Source: Pandoraea terrigena
GTDB taxonomy: Bacteria; Pseudomonadota; Gammaproteobacteria; Burkholderiales; Burkholderiaceae
Reading direction: 5' to 3'
Assembly: GCF_902459705.1 (NCBI RefSeq)
Contig: NZ_CABPRU010000002.1
Coordinates: 124,001 to 188,000 of the forward strand
Length of the DNA: 64,000 nt
In this document: positions 52,059-60,871 of the stretch, in pieces
Numbering within the stretch: position 1 is the stretch's first letter
How the letters are laid out: every line of letters starts with the position of its first letter
Position numbers and translations under genes: made by a program
The notes under the pieces: generated by a model
What the model saw: the letters and a program-made list of their open reading frames with translations, nothing else
Databases searched by the model: none
Told to the model about the DNA's origin: nothing

Positions 52059-55000
52059 GCGCCCTCCGCCATGTCGAGGTGTTTGACCACCGGGCCGAAC
52101 AACAGATCGGCGAGCAGATCGAACGGCGACGCCAATGGGTCCTCCACGCCGCGCCAGATCAGTCGCGTGTACGGATCGTCCACGTCGCCACGTGCGAACG
52201 CCGACCCGAGCCACGCGTTTTGCGCCTCGCCCGGCTTGCCGGTACTCGCCAACTTCCAGGCACTTCGGGCGAAAAAAGGCAACGGCCGCGTCTGGCCGAG
52301 GCGGTACAGCGCTACCCATTGCCCCAACAGCGCCGCCGCATCTTCCACCGGCCGCAACGCGAACGTCTCGTCTTCGCCGTACCAGAGCGTTCTGGCCGCC
52401 ACGTCCAGCCCGGCGTGCTCAGGCTGCTGCAGATGCGCACAAAGCGCCAAATGGGCCAACCACGCCGCGAGCAGATCGCTCGGACGCAGGCTTCCGTACC
52501 GATACATCACCAGCCCGTAACGCGATACCGGGGCCAAACGCCCCTGCAACAGGCAGTCCGCACGCAATGTGGCATCGCCATGCCACGCGGTGTCCGTCGA
52601 CGCAAGCCATGACGGCGGCAACGCCGGCGCCAACGGCAGCGTCACCTGTAGCTCCTGCGTGCCCTCTGCTTGCGCCTCCCGTACCTGCGATGCCAGCGCA
52701 CGCAGACCACCCAGTTCTCTGCGCCGCCAGACGGCACCCGTCGCCCCGCCCGGCAACTCGTGACTGACCTTGGCAATACGCTCGATCGCGTCGGCATTCG
52801 CGTGTTCGTCGCGCCCATCGTGGCGTAACAGGCGCGGCAGCAGTCGCGCCGCGAGCGCGTCGCGTCCGGCCCAATCGAGCACGAACGGCTCTTCGTCGTC
52901 GACCTCCGTGACCCAGTCACCGAGCGAGAGTCCCAGCCGGTCACGCGCCCAGGCTCGGCCAGGGTGGCGCCAGAAACGCAACAGGTCATCCAACGTCAAA
53001 TGGGTTTGGACCACGGCGGGCAACGGTTCGCGCACGAATGGCACGGCGGGGGCGCTTGGTGCGGGAGACGCCAATTGGTCCGCCAACTGCTGCGCCGCCT
53101 CGCCATTGGCCGCGTCGTAGCTGTAGAGCGACGCATCGTGTCCGTCGTAATATGCCGGAGAAAACGGCTGGAGCGGATGCGACACGGCAAGACGCTCGCG
53201 GGCTTCGCGCTGGTCGTCGAGGCTGTACCCCTGCGACACCGGCGCGAGCAACTGCCCTGCGAAGTCGAGCAATTCGTCCACGACCGTCGATGGCGGCAAC
53301 GGGGCATTGTCACGCACGCTTCGCCCCGTGTAGGTCATCAGGAAACGGGCCTGCGCGCTCAACATCAGATCGAGGAAGAGATTGCGCTCGTCGTCGCGCC
53401 GCTGGCGATCACCGCGCTGCGGCAACGCGCGCATGAGGTCGAACTCGTCGGCGCGTACGCGCCCGGGCAAAACGCCGTCGTCCATGCCGATCATGCACAC
53501 GACACGGTAAGGCAGCAGGCGCAGGCTGGGGATCGCCGCAAACGTCACGCGCCCCGACGGCACACCACCGCGGGTCGGGTCATCGAGCGCATTGGCCAAC
53601 ACGCGCGCCACCACGTCGACGGGCAGCTGCACGTCGGGCGCACCATCGGCCATCGCCGAGCCGACCTGCTCGATGGCCATGCGCACCTCGGCAACATCGT
53701 CGGCAAAACGCGGCTCGTCGGAGAAGAATTGCTCCAGCATCGCCAGCAACTGGTCGCGCCATGCAAGCCCGGTGCGCGCCGTTTGCAGTGTCACGGCATT
53801 GGCGTCGAGATCGTCGATGAGCCGTGCCAATTGCCCGAGCCATTCGGCACGCCCGCCCTCGATTCCCCCGACAGGGAGCCAATCGTCGACCGGCAGCGCA
53901 TCGTCAGGCAAGGCGTAGCCGAGAAACAGCCGCATCATCGCATCGCCCAACGTGTGTCGCTCCAACGTCGGTGAGGCTTCTGCCGTGCATGGCGCAGACG
54001 CCTGCGGCGTGTCGAGCCGCAGCAGGGCGTCACCACGCCAGCCACGTCGCGCGCCGGCGGCATGCAACCAGTCCTGAATGGCGTCGAGCACGTTGCCGCC
54101 GAGATCGTAGCGTTGCGCAATGGCCTCCGTGCGTGCCAGCTCCACCAGGCTCGACGCCGCCACCCGCTGCTGCGCCAAGGCCAGAATCGAGGCGAACGCA
54201 CGCGCGACGGGATTGGTCCGCGTCGGCGGCAGCCCAGTCACCAGATAGGGAATGCGTGGCGTTGCGGTGCCGAACACGGCGTCGATGAGCGGGGCCGCGC
54301 GCCCGAGATCCGGCACGGTCACGAGCACATCGTCGGGACGCAAATCGGGAATCTCGTCGAAGCACGCCAACAACTGGTCATGCAGCACTTCGATCTGGCG
54401 CGCCAGGCTATGACATACATGCACCTGCACCGAACCGTCGGCACTCACACCATCGGGCGCGCCGTGGCGGCCGTCGTCCAGCGTGAGAATGCCGTTCTGC
54501 AGGGCAGCGAGCAGCGTCGGTGCGGGATTGGGCTGGAACAGCGCCCGGTCCTCCACCGCCTGCGGCGCGAGGTCGGCATACAGCGCGTCGATATGTGATT
54601 GCGTCTGGCGCCCCCACTCGGCCAGCAACGGATGGCCCACTTCCCGGTGCGCTACCCCGTCGCGCCGCGCCAGATAAGACAGCCGCGACGGCGGCACGAT
54701 GTCGAACCAGTAGCTCTCGCACGGATTGAGGACATACAGGCGCACGTCGATCAGACGGGACATCGCCTTGAGCAGCGCCATTGAGAGCGGCGGCATCGAC
54801 GACAGCGCGAACACCGACACGCGCGACGGCCATCCGGCCGGCACGGTCTCCGGCGTCAGTGCCTCGATCCGGTCGATGGCCCGCAGCGTCGGGTGACGCT
54901 CGCGAATCTCGAGATGCGCCAGCACCTGCTGCCACAAGGCGCTCTGCCACGCTTCGTCGGCACGCTGCATGTCGCCCCAGCCCGTGGCCGCCCCCGGTGT

Positions 55001-55471
55001 GATCGTTTCGCCCGATTGCCACCGCTCGAGCCAGTTCGGCCGGTACGTCAGGTATTGGTCGTAGAGATGCGCCAGACGGTCGGCCAGCTCGAAGCGCATG
55101 ACATCGTCCGCGCCGGCCAGATAGCCCGCCAGTCGCGGCGAGGCAGCGACCCACGGCTGGCCGAGACACTGGTACAGCGGCCAGACTAGCCGGTCCGGCG
55201 CAAACGGCGAACTCTCGGGCACCGAGAGCAATTGACCCGCCATGTCCCACAGCCATTGGGCGAGGTACGTCAGACGAACGTTCGCACACACGCCGAAGAC
55301 GTCCGCATAGTCCAGTTCGAGCCGGCGCCGCACCGCCACACTTGGCACGACGACGGTTTCCGTCTCGAACGGATTGCCCGATTTCCCCGCGCTGCCGGGC
55401 GCCTGTGCGAGATCGCGCAACAGGGCGGCTTCGAGCGTGGTGAACCGGTTGGAAAAGAATAGGTGGAGCAT
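52055..55471 (-). CDS. recC: Exodeoxyribonuclease V subunit gamma
   Basis: 1138 residues, standard. The start at 55471 gives MLHLFFSNRFTTLEAALLRDL, the conserved RecC opening; 14 further upstream codons are not family-like. Recognisable stretches are ETVVVPSVAVRRRLEL near 48, VCANVRLTYLAQWLWDM near 73, RVSVFALSSMPPLSMALLKA, and FAAIPSLRLLPYRVVCMIGMDDGVLP. RecC holds the complex together and reads Chi. The Chi sequence of this organism cannot be deduced here. First gene of the operon, coupled to recB by ATGA. Confidence 0.95.
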   Translation of the reverse strand: MLHLFFSNRFTTLEAALLRDLAQAPGSAGKSGNPFETETVVVPSVAVRRRLELDYADVFGVCANVRLTYLAQWLWDMAGQLLSVPESSPFAPDRLVWPLYQCLGQPWVAASPRLAGYLAGADDVMRFELADRLAHLYDQYLTYRPNWLERWQSGETITPGAATGWGDMQRADEAWQSALWQQVLAHLEIRERHPTLRAIDRIEALTPETVPAGWPSRVSVFALSSMPPLSMALLKAMSRLIDVRLYVLNPCESYWFDIVPPSRLSYLARRDGVAHREVGHPLLAEWGRQTQSHIDALYADLAPQAVEDRALFQPNPAPTLLAALQNGILTLDDGRHGAPDGVSADGSVQVHVCHSLARQIEVLHDQLLACFDEIPDLRPDDVLVTVPDLGRAAPLIDAVFGTATPRIPYLVTGLPPTRTNPVARAFASILALAQQRVAASSLVELARTEAIAQRYDLGGNVLDAIQDWLHAAGARRGWRGDALLRLDTPQASAPCTAEASPTLERHTLGDAMMRLFLGYALPDDALPVDDWLPVGGIEGGRAEWLGQLARLIDDLDANAVTLQTARTGLAWRDQLLAMLEQFFSDEPRFADDVAEVRMAIEQVGSAMADGAPDVQLPVDVVARVLANALDDPTRGGVPSGRVTFAAIPSLRLLPYRVVCMIGMDDGVLPGRVRADEFDLMRALPQRGDRQRRDDERNLFLDLMLSAQARFLMTYTGRSVRDNAPLPPSTVVDELLDFAGQLLAPVSQGYSLDDQREARERLAVSHPLQPFSPAYYDGHDASLYSYDAANGEAAQQLADQLASPAPSAPAVPFVREPLPAVVQTHLTLDDLLRFWRHPGRAWARDRLGLSLGDWVTEVDDEEPFVLDWAGRDALAARLLPRLLRHDGRDEHANADAIERIAKVSHELPGGATGAVWRRRELGGLRALASQVREAQAEGTQELQVTLPLAPALPPSWLASTDTAWHGDATLRADCLLQGRLAPVSRYGLVMYRYGSLRPSDLLAAWLAHLALCAHLQQPEHAGLDVAARTLWYGEDETFALRPVEDAAALLGQWVALYRLGQTRPLPFFARSAWKLASTGKPGEAQNAWLGSAFARGDVDDPYTRLIWRGVEDPLASPFDLLADLLFGPVVKHLDMAEGA

Positions 55472-55725
55472 GCGGGCGTGGCGGCTGAGCGAGTCTGATC
55501 GCAAGCATAACAAAAGCCTCCCGACAAAACCGATCGGGCAGATCCGAAAACCTGCCCCGTCATGAGTGACGGCCGCCCCGCACGCCGTTGCCGGCCATCG
55601 GCACGCCGCGTATCACCGGCCGCGCCCCCTCTTCGCGGCGTGCGGGGCTTCGGCTAGACTCTCACTGCACCGCGCCCTACCCCGCCGCGCGGCCAGCTTT
55701 GCTGCGGAACCCTCGCACCCGACGC

Positions 55726-57948
55726 ATGGACTACCAGACCGATATCAAGAAGTTTCTTTATAGCCATTACTTTTTCACCGGCACCCGTCAGGCCTTGGGG
55801 GTCGTATTGCCGGCGCTCGTGCTCTTCTGGGGGATGGGCCAGCACCTGCTCGGCATCGAGGTCGCCTCGGGGGCGCTGTGCGCGAGCGTGGTCGACATCA
55901 ACGGGCCGCTGCGTCACAAGCACGCCGAACTACTCAGTTGCACACTGCTCGGTGCCCTCACGGTGCTGATCACTGGCATGGCCACTGCCGCACAGCCGTG
56001 GCAGCTCTGGATCACGTCGCTGATCCTGACATTCGGCCTGTCGATGCTCGTGATCTATGGCTATCGCGCGTCGCTGGTGAGTTTCGCCTGCCTGATGATG
56101 ATGGTGCTCAACGTCGAGGGCGATCTCACGCGGCACCAGGCCGTGCTCGATGCCGGCGCCGTGCTCGCGGGCGGCCTCTGGTACACCTACTTCAGTCTCA
56201 TCGTCTGCCGTGTCTGGTGGTTTCGCATCGAACAGCAGACGCTTGCCGAGTGCTTCTTCGTCACGGCGCAGTACCTGGAAGCCAAGGCGGCGTTCTACGA
56301 CACGTCGACCGATATCGACGATTGCTACCGGCGACTGATCGCCGCGCAGGTCAACGTCGTGGAAAAGCAGCAGGCGGCGCGCGAAATCATTCTGCGCAAC
56401 CTGCCCCGCCTGCGCACCGGCACGCTGGAGCCGCGCCGCACGATGCTGTTCAACCTGTTCATCAACATCGTCGATCTGCATGAGGTCGTGGTGTCGGTGC
56501 ACACCGATTACCCGATGCTGCGCCGGGAGTTCGCCGACCATGACGTGCTCCTGTTTTTCCGCGACATGATCCGGAAGATCGCCAACGAAGTCGATGCGAT
56601 CGGCTACGCCATCGCCACCAACGAGCCGTCGCGGGCACAGCGCAGTTGGCGCGCGGAGTTCCGCGCCATCGAGTACGAGATCGAACTGATGCGCAAGCAG
56701 TTGCTGCCACAGCGTTCGCCCGAAGCCTATCAGGCGCTGACGAACACGTTCCGCCGGGTCTGGAGCAGCACGCGTGTCGTGGAGCGCATGCACCGCAACA
56801 CGAATCTCGCCACGGCGGGGTCGGCCACCGAAGTGCAGATCGATCAGGCGCTCGTTCGCTTCACGTCGCGACAGAGCTATTCTCCGAAGTTGCTCTGGAA
56901 GAATCTGACTTTCTCCTCACCGAGCTTTCGCCATGCGTTGCGGGTGACGATTGCCATTACGGGCGGGATGATCATTTGCGAGAACTGGTCGCTGCTCGCC
57001 GGGCAGGCACACAGTTACTGGGTGTTGCTCACGATCATCGTGATTCTGAAGCCCGGCTTCAGCCTGACCAAACAGAAGAACGCCCAGCGTCTGACGGGCA
57101 CGCTCCTGGGGTGCGTCAGCGTGCTGATCATCCTCGCCTTTGTGCACAAGGCGTGGGTGCTGCTCGTCCTCATGTTCTTCTGCATGGTCATGGGCAACAG
57201 CCTGTCGCTGTTCAATTACGGCCTGTCGGTCGTCTTCATGTCGTCCTACGTGCTGTTGCTGTTCCACTTCCTGCTCCCCGGGTCGCTGTCCGTGATCGGC
57301 GAGCGCGCGATCGACACGCTGATCGGCTCCGCCGTGGCACTCGTGTGCTCGTATCTGTTCCCGTACTGGGAATACCGCCTGATGGGGCCGCTCATCCGGC
57401 AGGCGGTGCAGTCCACGCGTGCCTACCTGGAATCGTGCACCGGTCGCGACGGCAAGCGCGACGACCTCGCGTATCGCATGGCCCGCAAGGATATGCACAT
57501 TGCGTTCGGGAATTTCGGGGCGGCGTTCAAACGGATGATGCTGGAGCCCAAGTCCAAACAGGTCTCGGTTGGGGAACTCAACGATCTGCTGGTCCAGAAC
57601 CATGTGATGGCGTCCTACATCACGGGGATGTCGGACGTGCTGCCGCGTCAGATTGCGGCGGACAGGAGCGGCGAACTGGGACAGGTCGTCGCCGCCATCA
57701 GCGATCTGCTCTCGCAGGCCGTTGCGGCCCCGGCCGCGTCCGTGCCGACGGACGCGCAGGCCGCAAGCGAAGCACTGCGCGACTACACGCGACGCCTCGA
57801 TGCGCTGGTCGTCGCCCAGGAGCAGCAGCCCGGCACACCCGAGGCCCACGTGCAGGAGATCAAGCAGGTGGTGCATCAACTCAAGCAGATGCTCCGGGCG
57901 GGCGAGTTGATCCTGCGCGACATGCGGGCCATTCGCCTGCCGGCCTGA
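55726..57948 (+). CDS. FUSC-family inner-membrane protein (YccS/AaeB-like)
   Basis: 740 residues. The start at 55726 (MDYQTDIKKFLYSHYFFTGTRQ) matches FUSC proteins; the 46-codon upstream extension is Arg/Pro-rich and rejected. Two membrane blocks of five to six helices are visible at about residues 24-165 and 395-540, separated by a cytosolic helical region, with a soluble helical tail. LLTIIVILKPGFSLTKQKNAQRLTGTLLG is the FUSC signature block of the second half. The family includes aromatic-acid (AaeB) and fusaric-acid exporters; the substrate is unknown. No accessory membrane-fusion gene is adjacent, so it resembles stand-alone YccS. It converges on the response regulator. Confidence 0.9.
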   Translation: MDYQTDIKKFLYSHYFFTGTRQALGVVLPALVLFWGMGQHLLGIEVASGALCASVVDINGPLRHKHAELLSCTLLGALTVLITGMATAAQPWQLWITSLILTFGLSMLVIYGYRASLVSFACLMMMVLNVEGDLTRHQAVLDAGAVLAGGLWYTYFSLIVCRVWWFRIEQQTLAECFFVTAQYLEAKAAFYDTSTDIDDCYRRLIAAQVNVVEKQQAAREIILRNLPRLRTGTLEPRRTMLFNLFINIVDLHEVVVSVHTDYPMLRREFADHDVLLFFRDMIRKIANEVDAIGYAIATNEPSRAQRSWRAEFRAIEYEIELMRKQLLPQRSPEAYQALTNTFRRVWSSTRVVERMHRNTNLATAGSATEVQIDQALVRFTSRQSYSPKLLWKNLTFSSPSFRHALRVTIAITGGMIICENWSLLAGQAHSYWVLLTIIVILKPGFSLTKQKNAQRLTGTLLGCVSVLIILAFVHKAWVLLVLMFFCMVMGNSLSLFNYGLSVVFMSSYVLLLFHFLLPGSLSVIGERAIDTLIGSAVALVCSYLFPYWEYRLMGPLIRQAVQSTRAYLESCTGRDGKRDDLAYRMARKDMHIAFGNFGAAFKRMMLEPKSKQVSVGELNDLLVQNHVMASYITGMSDVLPRQIAADRSGELGQVVAAISDLLSQAVAAPAASVPTDAQAASEALRDYTRRLDALVVAQEQQPGTPEAHVQEIKQVVHQLKQMLRAGELILRDMRAIRLPA

Positions 57949-58007
57949 CCTGGCGTGGCGTCGCTGCGCCGCGCCACCCCAGTTGTCTGACGCGTTCAAC
58001 CGATCCG

Positions 58008-58646
58008 TCAGGCGATGCCCGTGCGCGTGGCGTAGTGATACAGGTCGACGTCCCGGTCCAGCCCAAGTTTGCGCATGGCGTTGGTCTTCTGCGAGCTGAC
58101 CGTCTTGACGCTGCGACTGAGCTGGAACGCGATCTCGCTGATGGTCAGCCCCGAGACGAACAGCCGCACCACTTCCACTTCGCGGCCCGAGAGCTTCGAC
58201 GCATCGATCTCGGTGTCGTCGACCACCGAGTCGTGTAGCCGCGTCGCCAGCCCCGCCGGAATGTAGCGGCTGCCGTCCGCCACCACGCACACGATATCGG
58301 CGATCGAACTCTGCTCGTCGAGCTTCGAGAGAATGGAATGCACACCGAGCTTGAGCATGCCGCGAAGAATCGCCAGATTCTCCAGCATCGTCACGACGAT
58401 GATCTTGATGTGCGGGAAATACCGGCGCACATAGCCGATCAGAAACAGGCCGTCCTTGAAATTGCCCCCCGGCATCGAGAAATCGGTCACGAGAATGTCG
58501 CATGGCGACTTGCCCAGCAAATTCACGAGTTCTGACGAATTGCCCGCCTCGCCGACCAGATGAATCATTTCCCGCTCTTCGAGCAGACGTCGTATTCCAT
58601 AGCGCACAATCGGATGGTCGTCCGCGACCACGACATTGATCGTCAT
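58008..58646 (-). CDS. RcsB-like response regulator (receiver plus LuxR-type HTH)
   Basis: 212 residues. The receiver domain has acidic pocket D9-D10, phospho-acceptor D55 (VTDFSMPGG), the switch Thr in VVTMLEN and K116 region (SILSKLDE). The C-terminal NarL/LuxR HTH is at about 148-208 (LSGREVEVVRLFVSGLTISE, RSVKTVSSQKTNAM). The FSMPGG-DGL-LIGYVRRYFP and SVKTVSSQK patterns closely resemble E. coli RcsB. A GGAGGG ribosome site sets the start at 58646. No histidine kinase gene is in the window, so the partner is encoded elsewhere. It is downstream of, and codirectional with, the efflux genes. Confidence 0.9.
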   Translation of the reverse strand: MTINVVVADDHPIVRYGIRRLLEEREMIHLVGEAGNSSELVNLLGKSPCDILVTDFSMPGGNFKDGLFLIGYVRRYFPHIKIIVVTMLENLAILRGMLKLGVHSILSKLDEQSSIADIVCVVADGSRYIPAGLATRLHDSVVDDTEIDASKLSGREVEVVRLFVSGLTISEIAFQLSRSVKTVSSQKTNAMRKLGLDRDVDLYHYATRTGIA

Positions 58647-59152
58647 CGTTGTCCCCCTCCCTTTATTCGTCATCTGGCAGCACCGTCATCGCCGCACGAC
58701 ACGTACGGAGCTTCGCGCCTGCCATCGCGGCGAAGCGAGTCCATTCTGGCAAAAAGGGATCATGTCGGCCGGTTGGGAAACGTCACATAGACGATGCGCG
58801 CGCGCCTCCCTGCCACGCGGCGTGGTCAATGCGCGAGCGCCCCGCATGCTGCCCGATAGAGCGGGCACTGCGGTCTAACGGCTTGACGGGACTCGCCCAG
58901 AGGTGAAATTGCTCAGACGCCCGCCAGCGCAGTCTGTGCTACTCGCGTTACCGGTATTCCGATGATTCGCCACGTGTGTTTCCGACATTCCAATTGCGAA
59001 GTTCGGAATTACCTTAAACACCAACGCCCGATTTAGTGATCGGCCTGTTGTCTGCGTCGGAATATGCGTAGTCGGGAGAGGAAGGCATGCCGACGCGGCA
59101 CCGGTCGAGCCTTGTCTCGACCAGGACGTGGCGAGGGTTGCCGGATTGCGTG
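58647..59152. other. 506-bp spacer between efflux operon end and response regulator gene
   Basis: No supported ORF or RNA gene. The part at about 58940-59060 is more AT-rich than its surroundings. It holds an inverted repeat TTCCGA (58980-58985) / TCGGAA (59003-59008) with 17 nt between, and a CAATTG palindrome inside the spacer of that repeat. Further CGGAA-type words occur nearby. This is upstream of the leftward response regulator and may contain its promoter and an autoregulatory site; this is inferred from position only. Confidence 0.35.
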
Positions 59153-60871
59153 TTACTTCTGCGCGTCGCGGCCATTGGCCGGGATAGCGATCGGGCCAAC
59201 CGCCGCGGATGCCTTCATCGCCGACGCTTCGCCATCGGTCCCGCCCTCGGGCGGCAACCCATGCCAACCGCCGCCGAGCGCCGTCACGAGCAGCACGTTG
59301 GCCGTGAACTGACGACCGAGAATCGCCAGCGCCGTACGCTCCGTGGTGTACGCCGTCGTCTGGGCCGTCAAGACGTTCTGGAACCCGACGGTGCCCGCCT
59401 TGTACTGATTGAGAATGAGCTGCAGCGCTTCACGCGACGACTGCACCGCCTGGTCTTGCACGGTGGCCTCGCGTCCCAGATAGTTCAAGGCGGCGAGATT
59501 GTCCTCCACCGCCTGGAATGCGGTAAGCACCGTCTGACGGTAGGTCGCGACCTGCGCGTCGTACGCCGCGATCGCCGCGTCGGTCTGCGCACGGCGCAGG
59601 CCGCCGTCGAAGAGCGTGGCCGCCAGCGCCGGGCCGACCGACCAGAAGCGGCTTGGCAGCGTCAGCCAGTCGGCGAACGTGCTGCTTTGGAAGCCGCCCG
59701 TGGCCGAGAGTGAAAGGGTCGGGAAGAAGGCGGCCTTGGCCACGCCGATCTTCGCATTCGCCGCCGCCACCGAGCGCTCGGCCGCGGCAATATCGGGGCG
59801 CCGTTCCAGCAACGTCGACGGCAGGCTCACCGGCACCGTCGGCAACGCGGCACGCAATGGCGCCGGCGTGAGCGCAAACACCGCCGGGGCCTTGCCGACG
59901 AGCAGCGCGATCGCATGCTCCAGTTGGGCCCGCGTCACTTCGATATCGAGCGCCGAGGCCTGCGCCGACTGCAGTTGCGTCTGCGCCTGAATCACGTCGG
60001 AGCGCTGCGCCACGCCGACAGCGTACTGATTTTGCGTAAGCTTGAGCGTCTGCTCATACGCGGCGACCGTACGATCGAGCAGCGCCTTCTGGGTGTCCGT
60101 CACTCGCAGGTCGAAGTAGTTCTGCGCGAGCAGCGCCTGCGCCGAGAGACGCGCGTTGGCCAGATCGGCCGCACTCGCCTCGGCGCTCGCATTGCCGGCC
60201 TCGACCGAGCGGCGCACGCTGCCCCAGATGTCGGGTTCCCAGCTTGCCGTGCCCGACAGGCTGTAGCTGTTCGAGATGCCGCCCGCCCCCGATCCGCTCA
60301 CCGCCGTGCTGCTCACGCGCGAGCTGGCGCGCGTGACGCCGCCATTGGCGCCGATCGTCGGGAAGAACGCCGAGCGGGCCTGCGACGCGACGGCCAGCGC
60401 TTGCCGATAGTTGGCCTCGGCGACCTTGATGTTCTGATTGTCGACGTTGACCTGTGCCATCAACTCGGAAAGCACCGGGTCCTGGTAGATCGCCCACCAC
60501 TCGCCCTTGGAGGCCGCATCGCTGGGCTCGGCAAGCTTCCAGTCTCCGGTCTCCTTGAACGCTGCAGGGGTACTGATGCTCGGACGCACATAGTCCGGCC
60601 CCACGGCACAGCCCGCAAGCCACAGCACGGCGCTTGCGGCCAGCCACGTGGCGGCGCGGCGCATGCGCGGTGGCGTCCCCACGCACCGCGCTTGACTCAC
60701 AGCCGCGGCGGCAGCGGCAGGCGCATGAGAACCCACGGCGGCGACTTGACGATTCAGGATACGGGACATGGCACACATCGGCCCTTCGGCCGGAACAGTA
60801 GTTTCAAAAGACGCACCGGGAGGCAACGCACCGGCGCGCACGCGGCGCTGGCGACGAACGGCATCAGCCAT
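59153..60871 (-). CDS. RND efflux outer-membrane lipoprotein, NodT family
   Basis: 572 residues from the ATG at 60871, which has a perfect AGGAGG 5 nt upstream and overlaps the mdtC stop by 8 bp. A lipoprotein signal lies unusually deep, at residues 70-87 ([19 protein letters not shown], lipidated C88), then AVGPDYVRP, typical of this family. Two repeated TolC-like halves follow ([42 protein letters not shown]). Translation from the internal ATG at 60664 would give a normal lipoprotein, but it lacks a clear ribosome site. It forms the outer-membrane channel of the efflux pump encoded upstream. Confidence 0.9.
   Translation of the reverse strand: MADAVRRQRRVRAGALPPGASFETTVPAEGPMCAMSRILNRQVAAVGSHAPAAAAAAVSQARCVGTPPRMRRAATWLAASAVLWLAGCAVGPDYVRPSISTPAAFKETGDWKLAEPSDAASKGEWWAIYQDPVLSELMAQVNVDNQNIKVAEANYRQALAVASQARSAFFPTIGANGGVTRASSRVSSTAVSGSGAGGISNSYSLSGTASWEPDIWGSVRRSVEAGNASAEASAADLANARLSAQALLAQNYFDLRVTDTQKALLDRTVAAYEQTLKLTQNQYAVGVAQRSDVIQAQTQLQSAQASALDIEVTRAQLEHAIALLVGKAPAVFALTPAPLRAALPTVPVSLPSTLLERRPDIAAAERSVAAANAKIGVAKAAFFPTLSLSATGGFQSSTFADWLTLPSRFWSVGPALAATLFDGGLRRAQTDAAIAAYDAQVATYRQTVLTAFQAVEDNLAALNYLGREATVQDQAVQSSREALQLILNQYKAGTVGFQNVLTAQTTAYTTERTALAILGRQFTANVLLVTALGGGWHGLPPEGGTDGEASAMKASAAVGPIAIPANGRDAQK

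Noticed and set aside
52059..52319. 87-codon N-terminal extension of RecB
   Set aside because: It runs into recC on the same strand, lacks RecB similarity, and the ATGA overlap at 52055-52058 marks the natural start.
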